DNA of 64,000 nucleotides from Actinomycetota bacterium (GCA_005884115.1 VAXW01000002.1:62001-126000); one strand, 5' to 3'; shown: positions 52,659-61,478, counted from the stretch's first letter. The notes: generated by a model not told the origin, from the sequence alone. Numbers and translations are program-made.

Positions 52659-53291
52659 CTAGGAAAGCGGGGCCAGTGCCTCCTCAACCGAGGACCGCGC
52701 AAGCGCGCCTTCACGCAGGACATGCCAGCGGGAGTGGGAGTCGAGCTCACGCAGGTCGACGACGGTGGAGGGCGTGCCTGGGAGCTTGCCTCCGTCGAGC
52801 ACGAGCTCCGCGCCCTCGCGCAGCCTGCTGGGCACCTCGGCGAGCGCGCACGCGTCGGGTTGGCCGGAGAAGTTGGCGCTGGACTGCATGACGGGAACGC
52901 TCACCGATTGCAGAGCCTGCAGGCGCTCAGGCAGTCGCGGTACACGCAGGCCGAGGCTCTGGGGATCGGTCCTGCAGGCGGCGGCGAAACGACCTTGGCG
53001 GTTTGGCAGCAGGAGGGTCACCGGGCCGGGCAGCAGCGCCTGCAACGCCAGGAGCTCGGCGTCGCGCAACTGCTCGAGCGTGCGCAGGGCGGGCTCGAGC
53101 GCGAAGAACATCACCGCGCACGCACGCGCCGGTGGACGGCCCTTGAGGGCGTACAGCCGGCGCGCCGCCGCCTCGTCTTGCGGGTCGCAGCACAGGCCGT
53201 AGACCGTGTCGGTCGGAAACACCGCAACACCCCCGCCCGCGACGCACGCCTGCAGGCGCAGGGCGTCGCCGTTGACGAGCGCGTCGCTCAC
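52659..53291 (-). CDS. L-threonylcarbamoyladenylate synthase (YrdC/Sua5)
   Basis: 210 aa. It makes the intermediate for the t6A modification of ANN-decoding tRNAs. FPTDTVYGLCCDP, the KGRP loop in LYALKGRPPARA, LLPGPVTLLLP, LGLRVPRLP and QSSANFSG are family motifs. It has only the YrdC domain, without the Sua5 C-terminal part. The GTG start overlaps the prmC stop by 4 nt (GTGA), indicating translational coupling. Confidence 0.92.
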   Translation of the reverse strand: MSDALVNGDALRLQACVAGGGVAVFPTDTVYGLCCDPQDEAAARRLYALKGRPPARACAVMFFALEPALRTLEQLRDAELLALQALLPGPVTLLLPNRQGRFAAACRTDPQSLGLRVPRLPERLQALQSVSVPVMQSSANFSGQPDACALAEVPSRLREGAELVLDGGKLPGTPSTVVDLRELDSHSRWHVLREGALARSSVEEALAPLS

Positions 53292-54205
53292 GCTCGCACG
53301 CGCTCCCCCACGACCACGCGCTCGACCCCCGCGAGGTCACGCTCGGCCCGCACGCTGCCAAAGCCGGCGTCGGTCATCATGCGCGCCACGCCAGGAGCCT
53401 GGCCGGCGCCTACCTCGAGTGCGAGCATCTGCACGCGCCGGTGAGCGGGCACCTGCGCCAACAGCGCGCGGATCGACGCCAGGCCATCGGGTCCCGCCAT
53501 CAGCGCCGTGAGGGGCTCGTGGCGAGAAATCTCTGGGGCGAGCCCGACGCGCTCGCGCTCGGCGACATAGGGAAGGTTGGCCACGAGAGCGTCGAACTCG
53601 TCCGGGACGCCACGCAACAGGTCGGCACGCAGCCAGCTGATATCCAGCCCGAGCCGCCGACCGTTGGCGGCGGCGAGCTCCAGCGCCAGCGAGCTGATGT
53701 CGCTGCCGCTCACCTGGAGGTCGCCTCGCTCGTCCTTGAGCGCGAGCGCCACCGCGCCGCTGCCCGTACCCAGGTCGAGAACGCGCGCCCCCGGGTCAAG
53801 GGTCAGCGCGACCTCCACGAGCAACTCGGTCTCCGGCCGTGGCACGAGCGCGCGCGCGTCCACGTCGAGCTCCAGGCGCCGGAAGCTGCGCCGCCCGACG
53901 ATGTAGGCGACCGGCTCGCGCTCGACCGCGCGGCGGCGCAGCAGCTGCTGGAACGCCCGCTTGACCGGCGCAGCAAGCGTGAGCCCGCCGTCCAGAGCCA
54001 CGCGCTCACGCCGCACTCCCAGCGCATGTGCCAAAAGCACTTCAGCGTCCAGCCGCGGAGTCCCGCAGCCGGCGATCGCAAGCGTCGCATGAGCGTCGCG
54101 CAGCGCCTCGCGGACCGTGACTGTGCCGCCCTGCGATCGCGCGTCGCGTGGCCTCGCCCTGCCGAATCGTCCATCCACACCGGCTCGTTGCACGCGCGAG
54201 CCCAT
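53288..54205 (-). CDS. prmC: Release factor glutamine methyltransferase PrmC
   Basis: 305 aa. It methylates the GGQ glutamine of RF1/RF2, encoded at 54205 and 21581. N-terminal helical domain with TPRLDAEVLLAHALG, a hairpin with EPVAYIVGRRSFRRLELDVDARALVPRPETELLVE, then motif I VLDLGTGSGAVALAL. The substrate-binding motif, normally Asn-Pro-Pro-Tyr, reads Asn-Leu-Pro-Tyr (LVANLPYVAE). ATG 54205 shares one base with the prfA stop (TGATG). Confidence 0.93.
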   Translation of the reverse strand: MGSRVQRAGVDGRFGRARPRDARSQGGTVTVREALRDAHATLAIAGCGTPRLDAEVLLAHALGVRRERVALDGGLTLAAPVKRAFQQLLRRRAVEREPVAYIVGRRSFRRLELDVDARALVPRPETELLVEVALTLDPGARVLDLGTGSGAVALALKDERGDLQVSGSDISSLALELAAANGRRLGLDISWLRADLLRGVPDEFDALVANLPYVAERERVGLAPEISRHEPLTALMAGPDGLASIRALLAQVPAHRRVQMLALEVGAGQAPGVARMMTDAGFGSVRAERDLAGVERVVVGERVRA

Positions 54206-55257
54206 CACACCGCCGCCGCCTGAGCCTGCAGGCGACGTTGCTTCTCGTCGGCCTGCAGGGCTTCGGTGAACTCCTCGAGCTCGCCCTCGAGCACCTGGTC
54301 GAGGTTGTGCACAGTTAGCTTGATGCGGTGGTCGGTCACGCGGCGCTCGCCGTAGTTGTAAGTGCGAATCTTCTCCGCGCGGTCACCCGTTCCGACCTGC
54401 GCGCGACGGTCGGCGGCGAGCTCCGCCTGCTGCTCGGCGAGGGCGCGCTCGTACAGCCGCGCGCGAAGCACGCGCAGGGCCTTTTCGCGGTTCTGCAGCT
54501 GGGACTTCTCGTCCTGCATCGAGACCACGATCCCCGACGGCTTGTGGGTCACGCGCACGGCGGAATCGGTCGTGTTCACCGACTGGCCGCCGGGCCCGGA
54601 AGAGCGGTAGACGTCGATCTGCAGGTCACCCGGGTCGATCTGCACGTCGACCTCCTCCGCCTCCGGCAGGACGGCGACGGTCGCCGTCGACGTGTGAATG
54701 CGGCCTTGGGACTCGGTTTGCGGGACGCGCTGCACGCGGTGCGTCCCGCCCTCGAACTTGAACACCGAGTAGGCCCCGTCGCCTTTGACTTCGAACGTGT
54801 ACTTGCCGTCGCCGCCCTCCATCAGCTCCGAGCGCCATCCGCGGCGCTCGGCGTACTTGGCGAGCATCCTGTACACGTCCCCCGCCCACAGGCCGGCCTC
54901 CTCGCCGCCGGCCCCACCCTGGATCTCGACGATCACGCTCTTGGAGTCGTTGGGGTCGCGCTCGACCATCGCCAGGCGGATGTCCTCGGCGAGCTCCTCG
55001 CTGCGGCGCCTGGCCGCGCCCAGCTCCTCGCGCAGCTCCGCGTCCTCGCCCTCCTCCGCCAGCACCTGTTCGGCGCTGAGGATCGTGTCGTTGGCCTCAC
55101 GCCACTCGCGCGCGAGCTTGGCGGCCGGCTCGAGCTGGCTGTAGGCCCTCCCCGCCTCGGCGTAGCGCGTGCGGTCGGCGATCACCTCCGGGTCGGCGAT
55201 CTGCTCGCCGAGCTCGGCGAAGCGGGTTTCGATCTGCTTCACCAGTTGCTCGATCAT
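54205..55257 (-). CDS. prfA: Peptide chain release factor 1
   Basis: 350 aa. Class I factor for UAA and UAG. The stop-codon tripeptide P-x-T appears as Pro-Gln-Thr in HRVQRVPQTESQGRIHTS, and GGQ in SSGPGGQSVNTTDSAVR. DEKSQLQNREKALRVLRARL and KIRTYNYGERRVTDHR are also conserved. It heads the coupled set prfA-prmC-sua5. Confidence 0.97.
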   Translation of the reverse strand: MIEQLVKQIETRFAELGEQIADPEVIADRTRYAEAGRAYSQLEPAAKLAREWREANDTILSAEQVLAEEGEDAELREELGAARRRSEELAEDIRLAMVERDPNDSKSVIVEIQGGAGGEEAGLWAGDVYRMLAKYAERRGWRSELMEGGDGKYTFEVKGDGAYSVFKFEGGTHRVQRVPQTESQGRIHTSTATVAVLPEAEEVDVQIDPGDLQIDVYRSSGPGGQSVNTTDSAVRVTHKPSGIVVSMQDEKSQLQNREKALRVLRARLYERALAEQQAELAADRRAQVGTGDRAEKIRTYNYGERRVTDHRIKLTVHNLDQVLEGELEEFTEALQADEKQRRLQAQAAAV

Positions 55258-55307
55258 GAAAAGAGGAGTCTATGTCGCGTGCACGCGTCGATCAGCGCGC
55301 ACGCCAG

Positions 55308-56453
55308 TCAGGCGACCAGCTCGACGCCGACGAGCTCCTCGGGCGAGACCTGATCAAGCGGCTCTCGCGCCAGCACCGCCTGCAGAGCCGCGATCGCGAC
55401 CTCGAGCTGCTCGCGGTCGGGCTGGCGCGTGGTCAGCAGCTGCAGCTTCATCCCGGGCCACATCAGCGCCCTGACCCAGCGGCGGTTGCGGTTGCGCCCA
55501 GCGAACTTGATCAGCTCGAAGGAGACGCCGGCGATCACCGGCACGCCCAGCACCCGCGTGGTCAGCAGCCAGTACCAGGCGGGCAGGCCGATGGGCGCGA
55601 ACACGAAGATGGCGACGATCATCACCACCAGCAGGAAGCTGGTCCCGCAGCGCGGGTGAAGGCGCGAGAAGCGCTGGCAGTTCTCCGGCGTCAGCGCCAG
55701 CCCCGCCTCGAAGCAGGAGATCGTCTTGTGCTCGGCGCCGTGGTACTCGAACACGCGCCGCAGGTCGCGCACGCGCGAGAGCAGCACCATGTAGCCGAGG
55801 AAGATGCTCGTGCGCACGATGCCCTCGATCAGCCAGAACAGCAGCGAGGAGCCCAGCTGATGCTTGATCAGGCTCGTGAGGCCGACCGGGATGAGGAAGA
55901 ACAGGCCGATCGCGAGCACGAGCGCGACCACGACCGTGCCAGCCCATGCACCGCGCGAGATCTCCTGCTCCTGCTCCTGCTCCTGCTCAAGCTGGCTTAG
56001 CTGCGCGTTGGCCGAGATCTCGAGCGCGCGAAAGCCGATCCTCAGTGAGCCGGCGAGCGCCACCACGCCGCGCACGATCGGAAGCCGCAGCGAGCGGTGG
56101 CGCCGCAACGCCGAGGACAGCGGAAACGTGCGCACCTCTATATCGCCAGGCTGCGCAGACGCGCCCTGACCTTCCTCGGGCTCGGCGGCCGGCTTGCGCA
56201 CCGCCACGGCCCAGTTTGCGAGGCCCCTCATCATCACGCCCTCGAGCACCGCCTGGCCGCCCACCGGCGCGTCGCGCTGGGCAATCAGCGTGCCGGCGCC
56301 GTCGCCGGCGACCGTCTCCTCTCGCTGGGCCGCCGCCGAGGCCGTCGCCGAATTCCCGGACCTGTACTCGAGGCCCTCATCCGCGGATGCAGACGAAGGC
56401 GCGGCCGTCTGCAGATGAACCGTCGGCGGTCCGTCGCCCGGGCGCGGGCGCAT
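55308..56453 (-). CDS. DUF1385 (YqhQ-like) membrane protein
   Basis: 381 aa from ATG 56453. The conserved N-terminal block is VGGQAVLEGVMMRG...WAVAVRKP, typical of DUF1385. It continues with LPIVRGVVALAGSLRIGFRALEISAN, a Glu-Gln repeat, about four to five membrane helices and FEYHGAEHKTISCFEAGLALTPENC with RLHPRCGTSFLL. His and Cys in these motifs could bind a metal. The biochemical role is unknown. It lies between prfA and rpmE, the normal neighbourhood of this family in Gram-positives. Confidence 0.82.
   Translation of the reverse strand: MRPRPGDGPPTVHLQTAAPSSASADEGLEYRSGNSATASAAAQREETVAGDGAGTLIAQRDAPVGGQAVLEGVMMRGLANWAVAVRKPAAEPEEGQGASAQPGDIEVRTFPLSSALRRHRSLRLPIVRGVVALAGSLRIGFRALEISANAQLSQLEQEQEQEQEISRGAWAGTVVVALVLAIGLFFLIPVGLTSLIKHQLGSSLLFWLIEGIVRTSIFLGYMVLLSRVRDLRRVFEYHGAEHKTISCFEAGLALTPENCQRFSRLHPRCGTSFLLVVMIVAIFVFAPIGLPAWYWLLTTRVLGVPVIAGVSFELIKFAGRNRNRRWVRALMWPGMKLQLLTTRQPDREQLEVAIAALQAVLAREPLDQVSPEELVGVELVA
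55964..55989. repeat. Hexanucleotide microsatellite in the DUF1385 gene
   Basis: The 6-bp unit CTCCTG is repeated about four to five times, coding on the minus strand for alternating Glu and Gln just before the first membrane helix. Simple repeats of this kind can change length by whole codons. Confidence 0.75.
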
Positions 56454-56457
56454 GCCG

Positions 56458-56691
56458 CTACTTGGAGGACCGAGCTTGCGCGGTGTGCAGCCGGCCCTTG
56501 GCGACGCGGCGCTGGAAGCGCTCGACGCGTCCGCCCGTGTCCACGAGCTTCTGGCGCCCGGTGTAGAACGGGTGGCAGTTCGAGCACACCTCGACACGCA
56601 GCTCCGAGCGCGTCGCGCGGGTGATGAACTCGTTGCCGCACGTGCAGTGCACACGCGCCTGCTCGTAGGTGGGGTGGATGTCGGCCTTCAT
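56458..56691 (-). CDS. rpmE: 50S ribosomal protein L31, zinc-binding form
   Basis: 77 aa. [21 protein letters not shown] and the [27 protein letters not shown] block are typical. Four cysteines in two C-x-C / C-x-x-C pairs identify the zinc-containing (C+) type, which can be swapped for a zinc-free paralogue when zinc is low. The ATG at 56691 follows an A/G-rich stretch. 5-nt gap before the DUF1385 gene. Confidence 0.96.
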   Translation of the reverse strand: MKADIHPTYEQARVHCTCGNEFITRATRSELRVEVCSNCHPFYTGRQKLVDTGGRVERFQRRVAKGRLHTAQARSSK

Positions 56692-56813
56692 CGAGGCCTC
56701 ATTCTAGCGGCCGCCAAAGGAGGCGATCGCAACCGGCGGCCGCCGCGCGCATAGCCTCCGCGCCTGCCTGCTAGGGGCAGCGATTCGCAGCCCGGCTCCC
56801 GCGTGCGGCCGTC

Positions 56814-57362
56814 TCAGGCTGCGGGCTGGGCGACGGGGAGGGGTTCGAGCAGCGGCGGCGCCGCGGGCTGGGCGCACGGGCGCGTATAGCGAACCGCCCG
56901 TTTGATCACCAGCCCCTTCGCGCCCAGCCAGCGGAAGTGGACGACCGCTCGGTACGCCGCCGGCGGTTCGAGGTTGGTCACCTGTTTGAGGTACTTGTAC
57001 GTCTTGACCTTCGGCTCCGAGCTGCGCCACACGCCCAGGCCGGGAGCACTGATGAGGTGAAAGTGCGCTTCCCCCTGGGCACGCTTTTCGATGTCCACCC
57101 GCATGGCCATTCGGGTGGCGCCCGACACGAGCGTCATTTCGCCGGCGAACGTGGCGGATCGTTCAGCCTGTTCCACTGAGGTCACGCACTGCGCGAGCGT
57201 CGCGGAGGCCGGCGCGCTCGAGCGCGCAAGGTGCACCTGTGGCCCGGCCGCCGCGCCGCGCGCAGGCCCTGCGAGGAGCAGCGCAAGGCACCAAGCGGCC
57301 GTCAGAAGCGTCCAGGCGAGAGCTCGGCGCCGGGCGACGCGGGGTGAGGTGGATGTGGCCAT
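56814..57362 (-). CDS. Secreted protein of unknown function
   Basis: 182 aa. The N-terminus is a signal peptide: an Arg-rich start, hydrophobic core at ~14-31 and cleavage near Ala-Arg-Gly-Ala. The mature region has two cysteines (one near the start, one in TRPCAQP) and a predicted beta-rich core including KVKTYKYLKQVTNLEPPAAYRAVVHFRW, i.e. a repeated pattern of charged and aromatic residues. The C-terminus is Pro/Ala-rich. I do not recognise the family. It lies alone between rpmE and the ETF genes. Confidence 0.65.
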   Translation of the reverse strand: MATSTSPRVARRRALAWTLLTAAWCLALLLAGPARGAAAGPQVHLARSSAPASATLAQCVTSVEQAERSATFAGEMTLVSGATRMAMRVDIEKRAQGEAHFHLISAPGLGVWRSSEPKVKTYKYLKQVTNLEPPAAYRAVVHFRWLGAKGLVIKRAVRYTRPCAQPAAPPLLEPLPVAQPAA

Positions 57363-57462
57363 GACAACCCCAATAACACGCGCTCTTAGCGCATGTTTCG
57401 CGCCCTCGCGCGCGCCGGCTTGCGCGCCGCGCCGCGCGGTGAAGCAGCGTCAGGCGCTCAGC

Positions 57463-59193
57463 TCACAAGAGCTGGTAGAGCGGGCCGTCGCCGCCCTCCG
57501 GCGTCGTAAGGCGCCCGCCCTTGGCGGTGATCGCCCCGCACTGGACGCAGTTTGTGTAGTTGACGATCACATCCACCTCGCCGTGCTCAGGCGCGTCCTC
57601 GGGAATCTCATAAACGCCGGCCGGACACATCCAGCGCCAGGTTTCGGCGATCTCACGCGGAACGCGCTTCTGCACGCGGATGTGGTTGGGCGCGTCGTCG
57701 CGGGTGGCGTTGCCGCTGATGAACACCGAGGAGAGCTTGTCGAAGGTGTACGTGCCGTCGGGTTTGACGTAGGAGTCCTTCGTGTCCCCCACGAACATCG
57801 GCGTCTCGTCGTTGCGGTGCCAGTCCGCGCGTCCTGGCAGCTTGCCCTTGCTGATCTGCTGCAGGCCGCTCAGCAGGCCGCCGAGGAGCAGGCCCTTCTG
57901 CAGCGGCTGGCGTGCGTTTCGCACCTCCCAAAGCTCGCGAGCGATCGCGGACTCCTCGACCGCCCGCTCGTAGGACTCGAAGCTCGACTCGCCGCGCTTG
58001 AGCGCCGCGTAGATCGACTCGGCCGCCAGCATGCCCGATCTGATGCAGTGGTGGACGCCCTTCAGGGCCATCGTGTCGACCATGCCGCCGGAGTCCCCGA
58101 CCAGGACGGCGCCGGGCATCGAGAGCTTGGGCATCGACCAGTACCCGCCGCCGGGCAGAGCCTTGGCACCCCACGCGATGCGTTCGCCGCCATCGAGGAT
58201 CTCGCGCACGAGCGGGTGCGTCTTGAACGTCTGCAGCAGGTCGTGGGGGGAGGTGGTCGCATCGGCGTACTCGAGCTCGACGACGAAGCCGATCGACACC
58301 ATGTGCTCGCCACCGGCGCCCGTCATCGGGTAGATCCACGAGCCGCCGAGATGCCCGTATCGCGGCGAGACCTTCAGCGGCCAGGGCCCCATCGTGTGGA
58401 TCAGGCGGTCCAGCGGCTTGGGGACCTTCCACACCTCCTTGACGCCGAGCTCCCAGACCTGCGGCTCGCGGCCACTGGCGAGGTCGAACTCGCGGATCGC
58501 GGCACCGGTGAGGTGGCCCCAGCTGCCCTCCGCGAGCACCGTCGCGTGCGCCTTGATGTCGGTGCCGGGCTCGAAGTTCGACAGCGGCTCGCCGTCCTTG
58601 CCGCGTCCCTTGTCGCCCGAGCGCACGCCCACCACGCGGCCGTCCTGCACCACCAGCTGGGTGGCCGCCGTCTCGGTGAGGATGTACGCGCCACCCTCCT
58701 CCGCCTGCTGCTGCTGATAGCGCGCGAGCGCCGAGACGGAGATCACCTCGTTGCCATGGTTTTTGAACGGCGGCGGGGTGGGGATGCGCACGGCCCGCTT
58801 GGCGGTGGGCGTCAGGTAGACGGCCTCCTTGGAGACCTCGCCGAAGGCGAAGCCGGTCTTGCGCCAGTCCTCCCTGGTCAGCTCCGGGAACAGCTCTTCC
58901 AACGGCGCCGGCCGCACGACCGCCCCGGAGAGGTTGTGCCCGCCGCATGTCTTGGCCTTCTCGATCACTGCCACCGGGACCTCGCCGAGCCGCTCCATGG
59001 TCTCGGGGTCGTCGCCGAGCAGCTGCAGCAGGCGGTTGGCGCAGGCGAGGCCTGCGGTCCCGCCGCCCACGACCGCAACCCCGACCTCGATCAGCTCGTC
59101 CTCGGGGTCCAGCCCGCGCTTTATGAACTCGCGCGGCGAGTCAACCGGGGGCGGAAAGGACGCCGGTGCGAACTTGCCGTTGGTGCTCGCCAT
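57463..59193 (-). CDS. Electron-transfer flavoprotein-quinone oxidoreductase
   Basis: 576 aa. It passes electrons from ETF to the quinone pool. The FAD site VGVAVVGGGTAGLACANRLL is near residue 40, and the family blocks CGGHNLSGAVVRPAPLEELFP, YPMTGAGGEHMVSIGFVVELEY and VGDSGGMVDTMALKGVHHCIRSGMLAAESIY follow. The ferredoxin-like C-terminus has Cys in WMCPAGVYE and in NYTNCVQC, but the fourth canonical Cys (C-x-x-C-x-x-C) is replaced: NCVQCGAIT. It starts 3 nt after etfA. Confidence 0.9.
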   Translation of the reverse strand: MASTNGKFAPASFPPPVDSPREFIKRGLDPEDELIEVGVAVVGGGTAGLACANRLLQLLGDDPETMERLGEVPVAVIEKAKTCGGHNLSGAVVRPAPLEELFPELTREDWRKTGFAFGEVSKEAVYLTPTAKRAVRIPTPPPFKNHGNEVISVSALARYQQQQAEEGGAYILTETAATQLVVQDGRVVGVRSGDKGRGKDGEPLSNFEPGTDIKAHATVLAEGSWGHLTGAAIREFDLASGREPQVWELGVKEVWKVPKPLDRLIHTMGPWPLKVSPRYGHLGGSWIYPMTGAGGEHMVSIGFVVELEYADATTSPHDLLQTFKTHPLVREILDGGERIAWGAKALPGGGYWSMPKLSMPGAVLVGDSGGMVDTMALKGVHHCIRSGMLAAESIYAALKRGESSFESYERAVEESAIARELWEVRNARQPLQKGLLLGGLLSGLQQISKGKLPGRADWHRNDETPMFVGDTKDSYVKPDGTYTFDKLSSVFISGNATRDDAPNHIRVQKRVPREIAETWRWMCPAGVYEIPEDAPEHGEVDVIVNYTNCVQCGAITAKGGRLTTPEGGDGPLYQLL

Positions 59194-59196
59194 CGT

Positions 59197-60177
59197 TCAG
59201 CTCGCCTTCTTCGCCTTCACGGCCTCGGTCAGCTTGGGCAGGATCTTGTTCAGATCGCCGACTATGCCCAGATCGGAGAACTCAAAGATGGGAGCGTTGG
59301 CGTCCTTGTTGATGGCGACGATGTTCTCCGAGCTCTGCATCCCGACCTTGTGCTGGATCGCGCCCGAGATCCCGGCGGCCAGGTAGAGCTTGGGCGAGAC
59401 GGTCTTGCCGGTCTGTCCGATCTGCGCGGCGTACGGGTACCAACCGGCATCGACCACCGCCCTCGTGGCGGCTACCGCGCTGTTGCCGCCAAACGCCTGC
59501 GCTAGCTCCTCGCACAGCTTGAAGCCCTCCGGCTTGCCGAGCCCGCGCCCCCCGGCGACCAGGACGTCGGCGCCCTCGATGTCGACGTCGGCGCCGCGCT
59601 GTTCGCCGCGCGTGATCATCGTCGCCCGGGTCGCGTGCTCTGAGAGCTCGAAGCTGAGCTGCTCGACCTGCGCACTGCCCGCGCCCGACTCGCGCGCCTC
59701 GAACGCGTTAAGGCGCCCGATGATGATCCCGACGGGCGAGCGGTAGGCGATCTCGGAGATGGCCGAGTCGCCGAGTATCGGGCGCTCCGCGATCAGCTTG
59801 CCGCCCTCTGCGCGCACGTTCGTGACCTCCATGGCGACCCCGGCCCCCAGGCGTGCCGCGAGCCCGGCGCCGATCTCGAAGCCGAGCAGGCCGCCGCCGA
59901 ACAGCGCGTAGCCGTAGCCGCCGTCCCCGATCGCCTTGGCCATCGCATCGACGAGCGGCTGCGCGAGGCCTTCTGGCCCCTCCGCGACGAGCACCTTCTT
60001 GGCGCCGTAGCGACCAAGCGATGCCGCCAGGTCCTCGGCGACGCCTTCGCCGAGCATGATCGCGTGCGCCTCACCGCCCAGCTCCTCGGCGAGCCTCGCC
60101 CCCTCGCTGACCGCTCCGAGCGAGTTCTTGTTGATCGCGCCGTCGTAGTGCAGCGCGTAGACCAGGATGTTCGGCAT
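59197..60177 (-). CDS. etfA: Electron transfer flavoprotein alpha subunit
   Basis: 326 aa. The FAD-binding C-terminal domain is clear from VAGGRGLGKPEGFKLCEELAQAFGG, VSPKLYLAAGISGAIQHKVGMQSSENIVAINKDANAPIFEFSDLGIVGD. The N-terminal half has a Rossmann-like fold. With EtfB it collects electrons from acyl-CoA dehydrogenases. Order is etfB-etfA-ETF-QO with gaps of 27 and 3 nt. Confidence 0.95.
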   Translation of the reverse strand: MPNILVYALHYDGAINKNSLGAVSEGARLAEELGGEAHAIMLGEGVAEDLAASLGRYGAKKVLVAEGPEGLAQPLVDAMAKAIGDGGYGYALFGGGLLGFEIGAGLAARLGAGVAMEVTNVRAEGGKLIAERPILGDSAISEIAYRSPVGIIIGRLNAFEARESGAGSAQVEQLSFELSEHATRATMITRGEQRGADVDIEGADVLVAGGRGLGKPEGFKLCEELAQAFGGNSAVAATRAVVDAGWYPYAAQIGQTGKTVSPKLYLAAGISGAIQHKVGMQSSENIVAINKDANAPIFEFSDLGIVGDLNKILPKLTEAVKAKKAS

Positions 60178-60204
60178 CTCTCAGCTCCTTTCGCTCACCC
60201 GCGC

Positions 60205-60996
60205 CTAGATGAGCTTGCGCTCGTCGAGCCAGGCCACGATGCGTTCGACAGTCTCGCCCGTGTCTTCGTCCTCGATGATCTCGCCAGCGGCCTTCGCCGG
60301 GGGCGGCTTGGCGGCGATCCACTGCGCCGCCGAGTTCTCACCTCCCACCTTCGCGGGGTCGACCTGCGCGTCCCCGGCGGAGAGGCTGTCGAGCTGCTTC
60401 TTCTTCGCTCCCATGATCGCCTTCAGCGACGGGTAGCGCGGCTCGTTGATGGCATCGCCCACCGAGATCACCGCAGGCAGCTTGACCTCGACGGTGTCGT
60501 ACCCGTACTCGGCCTGGCGCTCGCAGCGCAGCGCCTCGCCAGAGACGTCCATCTTGATCACCTGCGTCAGCGAAGGCATGCCGAGATGCTCGGCCACGAC
60601 CGCGCCGATCGTGTAGCACTCGCCATCGTCCGACTGCTGGCCCAGGAGCACCAGATCGGGGCTCTCGCGCTCGAGCGTCTTGGCCAGCGCGTAGCCGGTC
60701 GCAGCCACATCGGACCCAGCCAGGGCCTCATCGCAGAGGTGCACCGAGCGGTCGGCTCCCAGCGACACCGCCTTGTGCAGCGCGCGCACGGCGCTCTCGG
60801 GCCCCATCGTGACCGCGACGATCTCCTCCACGGGGATGCTGCCGCCCTCCCGGACCTGCATCGCCGCCTCGATGGCGTGGGTGTCGTAGGGGTTGAGGTT
60901 CCTCTCCCCGCTGCGGTCCATGCGCCCCGTCGACGGATTGAGCTTCTTCTCCACCGCGGCGTCCGGGACCTCCTTCACCAGCACGCATATCTTCAT
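60205..60996 (-). CDS. etfB: Electron transfer flavoprotein beta subunit
   Basis: 263 aa. MKICVLVKEVPD at the start, LNPYDTHAIEAAMQVRE, ALHKAVSLGADRSVHLCDEALAGSD and VVAEHLGMPSLTQVIKMDV are all typical, as is LPAVISVGDAINEPRYPSLKAIMGAKKK. It carries the AMP-binding half of the ETF dimer. An AAGGAG lies about 12 nt before ATG 60996, and a perfect inverted repeat lies 53 nt upstream. Confidence 0.95.
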   Translation of the reverse strand: MKICVLVKEVPDAAVEKKLNPSTGRMDRSGERNLNPYDTHAIEAAMQVREGGSIPVEEIVAVTMGPESAVRALHKAVSLGADRSVHLCDEALAGSDVAATGYALAKTLERESPDLVLLGQQSDDGECYTIGAVVAEHLGMPSLTQVIKMDVSGEALRCERQAEYGYDTVEVKLPAVISVGDAINEPRYPSLKAIMGAKKKQLDSLSAGDAQVDPAKVGGENSAAQWIAAKPPPAKAAGEIIEDEDTGETVERIVAWLDERKLI

Positions 60997-61048
60997 TCTC
61001 AGCCTGCTCCTTGTGCTCTGTTGGGGCGGATGCTACTCGCTCGCGCCG

Positions 61049-61064
61049 TTGACTGACGAGTCAA
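61049..61064. promoter_or_regulatory. Inverted repeat TTGACT-N4-AGTCAA upstream of etfB (putative operator)
   Basis: Two perfect 6-bp arms separated by GACG, located between the stop of the B12-binding subunit gene and etfB. Its form is like operators of TetR-type regulators of fatty-acid oxidation in actinobacteria. No regulator gene is adjacent. Confidence 0.4.
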
Positions 61065-61478
61065 TCAGCCGCCGCTCGCGGTGGCCTCGCGGATGAAATC
61101 GACGATCGACTGCGTGGAAGCCCCGGGCGTGAAGACCTCCGCCACGCCGAGGTCCTTGAGCTCGGGGATGTCGTCGGCCGGGATCGTCCCGCCGACGGTC
61201 ACAACGACGTCGTCGATGCCCTGCGCGCGCAGGAGCTCGACGACGCGCGGAACCAGCGTCATATGCGCGCCCGAGAGAATCGAGAGGCCGACGGCGTCGG
61301 CGTCCTCCTGGATGACCGTCTCCACGATCTGCTCCGGCGTCTGATGAAGGCCCGTATAGATCACCTCCATGCCCGCGTCGCGCAGAGCGCGCGCGATGAT
61401 CTTGGCGCCGCGGTCGTGGCCGTCGAGACCGGGCTTGGCCACCACCACGCGAATCTTGCCGGCGGTGCGAGTGGGCAT
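61065..61478 (-). CDS. Stand-alone B12-binding subunit of a methylmalonyl-CoA-type mutase
   Basis: 137 aa, the size of the small subunit of split acyl-CoA mutases. The cobalamin motif D-G-H-D-R-G (DxHxxG) is in [23 protein letters not shown], followed by [11 protein letters not shown] and [25 protein letters not shown], which cradle the nucleotide tail. The large catalytic subunit is not in the window. It probably acts in branched-chain or odd-chain acyl-CoA catabolism, fitting the neighbouring ETF and thiolase genes. Confidence 0.88.
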   Translation of the reverse strand: MPTRTAGKIRVVVAKPGLDGHDRGAKIIARALRDAGMEVIYTGLHQTPEQIVETVIQEDADAVGLSILSGAHMTLVPRVVELLRAQGIDDVVVTVGGTIPADDIPELKDLGVAEVFTPGASTQSIVDFIREATASGG

